This document shows, piece after piece, positions 21,171-25,311 of a DNA stretch of 25,311 nt; position 1 is the first letter of the stretch; each line of letters begins with the position of its first letter. Position numbers and translations under genes: made by a program. Source of the DNA: Bacillota bacterium. GTDB taxonomy: Bacteria > Bacillota > Bacilli > Paenibacillales > Paenibacillaceae. The stretch is from NCBI GenBank assembly GCA_023460795.1, contig JAEWPC010000075.1:1-25311 (forward strand). The letters run 5' to 3'. Below the pieces are notes generated by a model. That model saw only the letters and a list, made by a program, of their open reading frames with translations, did not search any database and was not told where the DNA came from.

Positions 21171-22937
21171 ATGGCACATCTTGCTTTGTACCGGGCCTGG
21201 CGTCCCCAGACGTTCAAGGATATGGTCGGGCAACAACATATCGTACAGACGTTGCAGAACGCGATTCGCGAGAATCGTCTCTCTCACGCCTATTTGTTCA
21301 GCGGTCCGCGTGGAACCGGGAAGACGAGCGCGGCCAAGATATTAGCCAAAGCCGTCAACTGCGAGCACGGTCCTGCGCCGGAGCCGTGCAACGAATGCTC
21401 CGCATGCCAGCGCATTACGGCCGGGGCGGTCATGGACGTCGTCGAGATCGATGCGGCTTCCAATCGCGGGGTTGAAGAGATTCGGGACATTCGCGATAAA
21501 GTGAAATATTCGCCGACCGAAGTACGGCGTAAAGTTTATATTATAGACGAAGTGCACATGCTCACGACGGAAGCCTTTAACGCGCTTTTGAAAACGCTTG
21601 AAGAACCGCCGGGGCACGTCATGTTCGTTCTGGCGACGACGGAGCCTCATCGGCTTCCTCCGACGATCGTCTCGCGATGCCAACGGTTCGATTTCCGCCG
21701 CGTGTCGCTTGAAGAACAGACCGGACTTATGAAGGAAATATGCGCCGAGGAGAACATTGACGCGGAAGAGGAAGCGCTCAAGTATATCGGGCGGCTGTCG
21801 GACGGCGGCATGCGCGACGCGCTTAGCCTGTTGGACCAAATCTCCTCGTTCACGGGGGGGCGCGTAACGCTCGCCCAAGCGGTCGAAGCGACGGGCGGTC
21901 TTCCTTCGGAGCAGTTCGCGAGGTTGGCGGCGGCGATTCGCGATGCGGATGCGTCTGCGGTGCTGCAAGAGATCGACGAGATGATGCGAGCCGGCAAGAG
22001 TGCGGACAAGTGCTTGGAGCAGCTCATGCATTACTTCCGCGACATGCTTCTTGCGTTGCTGGCTCCGGAAGCGACCGGATCATCGGGGCGGATCGCCGAT
22101 CCGACGGAGCTTCGCAAGATGGCGGACGGATTTTCTCGCGAGCGGTTATTTGTTATCATTGATTTGTTGAACCGCTATCAGAGCGAAATGAAATACGCCG
22201 CTCATCCTCAGACGATGTTCGAGATCGCGCTATTGAAGCTTTGCGCGGAGCCGGGGACCGAGAACGCGAGCGGATCGCGCCCGGTTCAAGCGGGAGACGC
22301 GGCTGGCCGCGGCGAGGTTCAGCAGCTCAGGCAGCAGCTTGCGGAATTGGAGAGCAAGCTTAACGCCGCGATGAGCGCGGGTTCCTTCGGCGGAACGGCG
22401 GGTGCGTCCAGCGTTGGCGGTTCCGGTCGGACAGGCGCTGGAGGCGGTTCTTCTACGCCTGCCCGAGCGGCTCCCGCGGTTTCGCGAACGAGATTGATTA
22501 CTTTCGCGGAGGCGGCAGGGAGTTCCGGTGCCCAATTGGCGAAATGGCCCCAGATTATGAACGGGGTCAAGGAACGGGGCCGCACGATTCATGCGATGCT
22601 GCTCGACGGCGAACCGGTCGCCTTCTCGGAGGATACGATCGTGGTGGCGTTCAATAACACCTTCCACCGAGAGAACACGGTTAAGCCGAACGGCATGGCG
22701 ATTATCGAAGAAGTGCTGAACTCCGTGTTCGGCACGCCCGTCAAGTATGCCGCCATTATGCAGAAGGATTGGAAGGAAGCGCTCGCGGCGAAGGGCGGTG
22801 CCCAGGAGGCGGCCGCATCCGAAGCCGAAGAGTTTACGCTTGTTCCGGACGCCGACGGGCAATCGGGACGGGACTCTTCCGTAGACGAGGCCATACGTCT
22901 GTTCGGGGAACAGCTGGTAACGATTAAAGAAGATTAG
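21171..22937 (+). CDS. dnaX: DNA polymerase III gamma/tau subunit
   Basis: The 588-residue clamp-loader ATPase opens the beta clamp and ties the polymerase to the helicase. The AAA+ module has Walker A GPRGTGKTS (45-53), a zinc finger with Cys64, Cys73, Cys76 and Cys79, Walker B IIDEVHM (124-130) and sensor/arginine-finger SRCQRFDF. The oligomerisation domain runs to about residue 365. A Gly/Ser/Ala-rich linker (about 394-435) precedes the C-terminal tau region (about 440-588). GGGAG (21157-21161) is 9 nt before the ATG. A TATAAT at 21132-21137 has only a poor -35. No obvious slippery frameshift site was noticed. It heads the dnaX-ybaB-recR cluster, conserved in Bacillales. Confidence 0.97.
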   Translation: MAHLALYRAWRPQTFKDMVGQQHIVQTLQNAIRENRLSHAYLFSGPRGTGKTSAAKILAKAVNCEHGPAPEPCNECSACQRITAGAVMDVVEIDAASNRGVEEIRDIRDKVKYSPTEVRRKVYIIDEVHMLTTEAFNALLKTLEEPPGHVMFVLATTEPHRLPPTIVSRCQRFDFRRVSLEEQTGLMKEICAEENIDAEEEALKYIGRLSDGGMRDALSLLDQISSFTGGRVTLAQAVEATGGLPSEQFARLAAAIRDADASAVLQEIDEMMRAGKSADKCLEQLMHYFRDMLLALLAPEATGSSGRIADPTELRKMADGFSRERLFVIIDLLNRYQSEMKYAAHPQTMFEIALLKLCAEPGTENASGSRPVQAGDAAGRGEVQQLRQQLAELESKLNAAMSAGSFGGTAGASSVGGSGRTGAGGGSSTPARAAPAVSRTRLITFAEAAGSSGAQLAKWPQIMNGVKERGRTIHAMLLDGEPVAFSEDTIVVAFNNTFHRENTVKPNGMAIIEEVLNSVFGTPVKYAAIMQKDWKEALAAKGGAQEAAASEAEEFTLVPDADGQSGRDSSVDEAIRLFGEQLVTIKED

Positions 22938-22956
22938 TTTAGGGAGGATCCGCGCA

Positions 22957-23268
22957 ATGAACAACATGAACCAAATGATGAAGCAAGTGAAGAAGATGCA
23001 AGAGCAAATGCTGAAGGCTCAAGAAGAGCTCGGCACGAAAACAATCGACGGTACCGCGGGCGGCGGCGTCGTGACGGTAACCGTTAATGGTCATAAGAAG
23101 GTGCTTAGCATCACGATCAAACCCGAAGCCGTTGACCCGGAAGACGTCGAGATGCTGCAGGATCTCGTCCTGACGGCGGTTAACGACGCGCTCGCCAAAG
23201 CCGAAGAGCTGGCGAATAAGGACATGGGCAAATATACGGGCGGCATGAAAATTCCCGGCCTGTTCTAA
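22957..23268 (+). CDS. ybaB: Nucleoid-associated protein, YbaB/EbfC family
   Basis: The 103-residue dimeric DNA-binding protein begins with a Met/Gln/Lys-rich helix (NNMNQMMKQVKKMQEQMLKAQEEL, in two parts) followed by a beta-rich centre GGGVVTVTVNGHKKVLSITI (about 37-56) and a C-terminal helix ending KYTGGMKIPGLF. All of this is typical of the family (B. subtilis YaaK). It coats or bends DNA, and its constant linkage to recR suggests a role in recombination or repair. AGGGAGG (22941-22947) lies 9 nt before the ATG; recR starts 14 nt after the stop. Confidence 0.96.
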   Translation: MNNMNQMMKQVKKMQEQMLKAQEELGTKTIDGTAGGGVVTVTVNGHKKVLSITIKPEAVDPEDVEMLQDLVLTAVNDALAKAEELANKDMGKYTGGMKIPGLF

Positions 23269-23282
23269 AGGAGCACGACCCG

Positions 23283-23882
23283 TTGTTCTATCCGGAACCG
23301 ATAGCTAAGCTGATCGACGCCTTTTCCCGCTTGCCGGGGATCGGACCGAAGACGGCGGCGCGACTGGCTTTCTACGTCCTGCGTATGAAAGAAGACGAAG
23401 TCATAGACTTCGCTAAAGCGCTTGTTAACGTGAAACGCAACTTAACGTATTGCTCGGTATGCTGCAACATTACGGACACGGACCCTTGCCGAATATGCTC
23501 CGATAAGTCCAGGGACATGTCCGTCATCTGCGTCGTACAAGAACCGAAGGACCTTGTCGCCATGGAAAGAACCCGCGAGTACAACGGGCATTACCATGTG
23601 CTCAACGGAGCGATCTCCCCGATGGACGGGATCGGTCCCGACGACATTCGAATAGCCGAGCTGCTTCGTCGTCTAAGCGACGAGCGCGTGCAGGAGATGA
23701 TTCTGGCGACGAACCCGAACATCGAAGGCGAGGCGACGGCGATGTACTTATCGCGGCTCGTAAAGCCGTTCGGCATTAAGGTTACGCGGATCGCGCACGG
23801 CTTGCCGGTCGGAGGCGACCTGGAGTACGCGGATGAAGTTACGCTGTCCCGGGCGCTCGAAGGCCGCAGAGAACTGAATTGA
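23283..23882 (+). CDS. recR: Recombination mediator protein RecR
   Basis: The 199-residue protein helps load RecA onto gapped DNA, with RecF and RecO. Domain order is standard: helix-hairpin-helix (about 12-34, FSRLPGIGPKTAARLAF), Cys4 zinc finger (Cys57, Cys60, Cys69, Cys72), Toprim domain (about 80-175, VICVVQEPKDLVAMERT and LNGAISPMDGIGPDDI), and a C-terminal GLPVGGDLEYADEVTLSRALEGR block. The start is TTG 23283, with AAGGAG (23269-23274) 8 nt upstream. It ends the dnaX-ybaB-recR operon; a strong terminator follows after about 30 nt. Confidence 0.97.
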   Translation: MFYPEPIAKLIDAFSRLPGIGPKTAARLAFYVLRMKEDEVIDFAKALVNVKRNLTYCSVCCNITDTDPCRICSDKSRDMSVICVVQEPKDLVAMERTREYNGHYHVLNGAISPMDGIGPDDIRIAELLRRLSDERVQEMILATNPNIEGEATAMYLSRLVKPFGIKVTRIAHGLPVGGDLEYADEVTLSRALEGRRELN

Positions 23883-23910
23883 TTCATGATCCTGATTCTA
23901 GACTAGATCG

Positions 23911-23946
23911 AACCGCCGAGAGCGCAGGCTCTTCGGCGGTTTTTTA
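23911..23946 (+). terminator. Terminator of dnaX-ybaB-recR
   Basis: AACCGCCGA (23911-23919) pairs with TCGGCGGTT (23933-23941), and GAGC (23920-23923) with GCTC (23928-23931), followed by TTTTT. The T-run touches the first repeat of array B. Confidence 0.93.
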
Positions 23947-24080
23947 TAACAACAAATCGACAGTTACTTATACGAGATCGAGCAAGATGGCCAACTTTCA
24001 CTCCGAATAACTGCATATTGTTGTTATTTTTATGTGAAACGGGATTTCTGCGAGAAATAAATGCGAATGGTTGTTATTCT
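23945..24080. repeat. Array of three short palindromic repeats (array B)
   Basis: Three copies of the repeat also found in array A lie at 23945-23970 (minus orientation), 24005-24030 (plus) and 24054-24080 (plus). Their cores read ATAACTG, a variable part, then TTGTTATT in plus orientation. Start-to-start distances of 60 and 49 nt, and the order minus, plus, plus, reproduce the last three copies of array A. Bases 24081-24148 contain only AT-rich sequence and the small palindrome ATGC-ATAA-GCAT. Confidence 0.8.
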
Positions 24081-24148
24081 GCAGGATCGCGTTATGCGGG
24101 AATTCATTTTAGTTCTAATCCGTGCCCTCCATGCATAAGCATGATATA

Positions 24149-24170
24149 GGGTTGTCCTCTCGGACGACCC
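24149..24170 (+). promoter_or_regulatory. Hairpin before yaaL
   Basis: GGGTTGTCC (24149-24157) and GGACGACCC (24162-24170) form a 9-bp stem with one wobble pair and loop TCTC. No T-run follows. It ends 16 nt before the yaaL ribosome binding site; role unknown. Confidence 0.5.
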
Positions 24171-24200
24171 GTGTATCGAGTGATGCGGGAGGGGATCTTC

Positions 24201-24470
24201 ATGCTGCCACAATTGAATCGGCGCGCCCGCGCTCAGGTTGCGCTTGAAGAAGCTGCGGATCGTAAGCAGCTGATCGAAGACGTTCGTCAAGCGGAGCGCG
24301 AATGGGCGTTGGCCCAGTGGCATTTCGATAACGCGCTGGGGGACGACCGAATCGATTACGCGATCTATACGTTGGAAGCGGCCGAGAAGAAGCTGGACAT
24401 GCTGCTTAAGCAAGCGAAATGGCTTTGGAAACATCCAGGCTCCGGCGGGGAAGGCGGTCTGACGGAATGA
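24201..24470 (+). CDS. yaaL: YaaL family protein (DUF2508)
   Basis: The 89-residue protein is highly charged and helical, with no membrane segment. EWALAQWHFDNA (about 36-47) and YAIYTLEAAEKKLDMLLKQAKW (about 54-75, written in one block in the protein) fit the YaaL/DUF2508 pattern, a family without known function that accompanies bofA in Bacillales. GGGAGGGG (24187-24194) lies 6 nt before the ATG; upstream in-frame GTG codons would overlap it. The stop overlaps the bofA start as ATGA, so translation is coupled. Confidence 0.88.
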   Translation: MLPQLNRRARAQVALEEAADRKQLIEDVRQAEREWALAQWHFDNALGDDRIDYAIYTLEAAEKKLDMLLKQAKWLWKHPGSGGEGGLTE

Positions 24471-24733
24471 AGACGTTCTGGATCGTTATGCTCGCGGTAT
24501 CGGCTACGTCGCTCGGTCTATTGATTGTACGTCAGAAAGCGCCGAAGGGCTGGCTGACGAGATTCGGCATTCATCTGGTCGTGTCGGCGATGGCGCTCTA
24601 TGCGCTTAACTTCTCGGGATGGATCACCGGGTGGTACGTTCCGCTCAACCCCGTTACGATCGGAACGGTCGCGGTTCTCGGATTGCCGGGCATCGGATTG
24701 GTGTTGGGCTTGCAGACGGTTCTGCTGGCATAG
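24467..24733 (+). CDS. bofA: Pro-SigmaK processing inhibitor BofA family protein
   Basis: The 88-residue membrane protein has hydrophobic segments at about 4-20 (WIVMLAVSATSLGLLIV) and about 32-50 (FGIHLVVSAMALYALNF), and the typical ending PLNPVTIGTVAVLGLPGIGL then VLGLQTVLL. In B. subtilis BofA, with SpoIVFA, holds the SpoIVFB protease inactive until the forespore signals, so SigmaK appears on time in the mother cell. The ATG overlaps the yaaL stop (ATGA). Its place between recR-yaaL and the rRNA operon matches B. subtilis exactly. No SigE promoter could be assigned with confidence. Confidence 0.92.
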   Translation: MKTFWIVMLAVSATSLGLLIVRQKAPKGWLTRFGIHLVVSAMALYALNFSGWITGWYVPLNPVTIGTVAVLGLPGIGLVLGLQTVLLA

Positions 24734-24738
24734 GGCAT

Positions 24739-24761
24739 AAACCTGCGGAAGCGGGTTTTTT
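24739..24761 (+). terminator. Terminator of yaaL-bofA
   Basis: AACCTGC (24740-24746) pairs with GCGGGTT (24751-24757) around GGAA, followed by TTTTTT. It starts within 10 nt of the bofA stop. Confidence 0.88.
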
Positions 24762-24822
24762 GCTGAGTTCGCAGAGGCGGGAAGGCGGAGGCGATTACCG
24801 GTGAAAAATGTCGGTTCAGACG

Positions 24823-24852
24823 TTGACGCGGCCCATCGGTCTATGGTACATT
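24823..24852 (+). promoter_or_regulatory. rRNA operon promoter P1
   Basis: TTGACG (24823-24828), 18-bp spacer, TACATT (24847-24852). It lies about 100 bp before a second promoter, the tandem layout usual for Bacillales rRNA operons. Confidence 0.6.
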
Positions 24853-24920
24853 AGTTCTCGCGCCTCTCGGGCTTAAGTAATACTCTCCGAAGGCAAGAGA
24901 TAAATACCACAATTTAGTGG

Positions 24921-24950
24921 TTGCATCGAATGTGGGCGCTGTGATATATT
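24921..24950 (+). promoter_or_regulatory. rRNA operon promoter P2
   Basis: TTGCAT (24921-24926), 18-bp spacer, TATATT (24945-24950). An inverted repeat, ACCAC/GTGGT (24906-24910 and 24917-24921), abuts the -35. Confidence 0.65.
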
Positions 24951-24996
24951 ATAAAAGTCGCCGCTAACACGGTGGCCACGAAAAAGCAACAAAGCT

Positions 24997-25115
24997 TGTT
25001 CTTTGAAAACTGAACATCGAGCGTAATTTACGGTAATAAATCGTTCACTTCGGTGAACAAAACCAGCATTAACTGATTGAGCCGAAAGGCTCTTCGATAA
25101 AAGTTTTACTTTTAT
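24997..25115 (+). promoter_or_regulatory. rRNA leader: boxA and three hairpins
   Basis: TGTTCTTTGAAAAC (24997-25010) is the Bacillales boxA for Nus-dependent antitermination. Then come GTTCAC-TTCG-GTGAAC (25043-25058), GAGCC-GAAA-GGCTC (25079-25092), both with ultra-stable tetraloops, and ATAAAAGT/ACTTTTAT (25097-25115), which includes the first bases of 16S rRNA. Confidence 0.75.
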
Positions 25116-25311
25116 GGAGAGTTTGATCCTGGCTCAGGACGAACGCTGGCGGCGTGCCTAATACATGCAAGTCGAGCGGACCAAGATTGCAGCTTGCTGC
25201 AATCTTGGTTAGCGGCGGACGGGTGAGTAACACGTAGGCAACCTGCCCACAAGACCGGGATAACATTCGGAAACGAATGCTAAGACCGGATACGCAAGCC
25301 TGGGGCATCTC
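25111..25311 (+). rRNA. rrs: 16S ribosomal RNA, 5' part
   Basis: AGAGTTTGATCCTGGCTCAG begins at 25118, which corresponds to E. coli position 8, so the mature 5' end is near 25111. The segments GACGAACGCTGGCGGCGTGC and GCGGACGGGTGAGTAACACG confirm it. About 200 nt are present and the gene runs off the window. The V1 helix and the GGGATAACATTCGG region look like Paenibacillaceae. Confidence 0.98.

Overview
The window reads as a core chromosomal segment of a spore-forming, moderately GC-rich member of the Bacillales, most likely Paenibacillaceae (Paenibacillus/Cohnella type). The reasons are Bacillus-like gene order, a Spo0F response regulator, BofA, a YhcN-type spore lipoprotein, the large Firmicute form of SRP RNA, strong AGGAGG ribosome binding sites, several TTG starts and a 16S rRNA 5' end of Paenibacillaceae character. 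I see no phage, transposase, CRISPR or plasmid signal. The genus is inferred, not proven.

Layout. (1) 1-5,332: ywhD and a DUF6157 gene face the sporulation penicillin-binding protein gene pbpG; pbpG diverges from the spermidine operon speE-speB (ywhD, pbpG, speE and speB are also neighbours in B. subtilis). (2) 5,400-7,270: a DUF2500 membrane protein, class II fructose-bisphosphate aldolase and a small Paenibacillaceae-type hypothetical protein. (3) 7,270-7,870: an array of four short palindromic repeats, then a T-box leader with a readable Arg (CGC) specifier that controls ywiB-argS. A perfect 41-bp tandem duplication lies just before argS. (4) 10,152-11,580: an S8 protease convergent with argS, the two stop codons abutting. 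(5) 11,675-19,075: rpoE, pyrG (with a CTP-type attenuator), spo0F (with a SigH-like promoter), murA-rho-radical SAM, rpmE. (6) 19,094-25,311: a YhcN/YlaJ lipoprotein gene, SRP RNA, a PAS histidine kinase, dnaX-ybaB-recR, a second repeat array, yaaL-bofA and the start of an rRNA operon.

The genes are mainly housekeeping: polyamine synthesis, glycolysis, aminoacylation, transcription factors, CTP supply, cell wall precursors, DNA polymerase and recombination. Sporulation threads through them: pbpG and the yhcN-like gene have SigG-like promoters, spo0F has a SigH-like promoter, BofA is a pro-SigmaK checkpoint protein, and the PAS kinase resembles the Spo0F-phosphorylating kinases.

The best candidates for a second look are the two spaced palindromic repeat arrays, the overlap of terminator, SigG-like promoter and ribosome binding site between rpmE and the yhcN-like gene, the uncharacterised radical SAM protein next to Rho, the argS/protease antisense arrangement, and the 41-bp duplication in the argS leader. 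No clearly new multi-gene system is evident; most of the window is well-conserved core genome.
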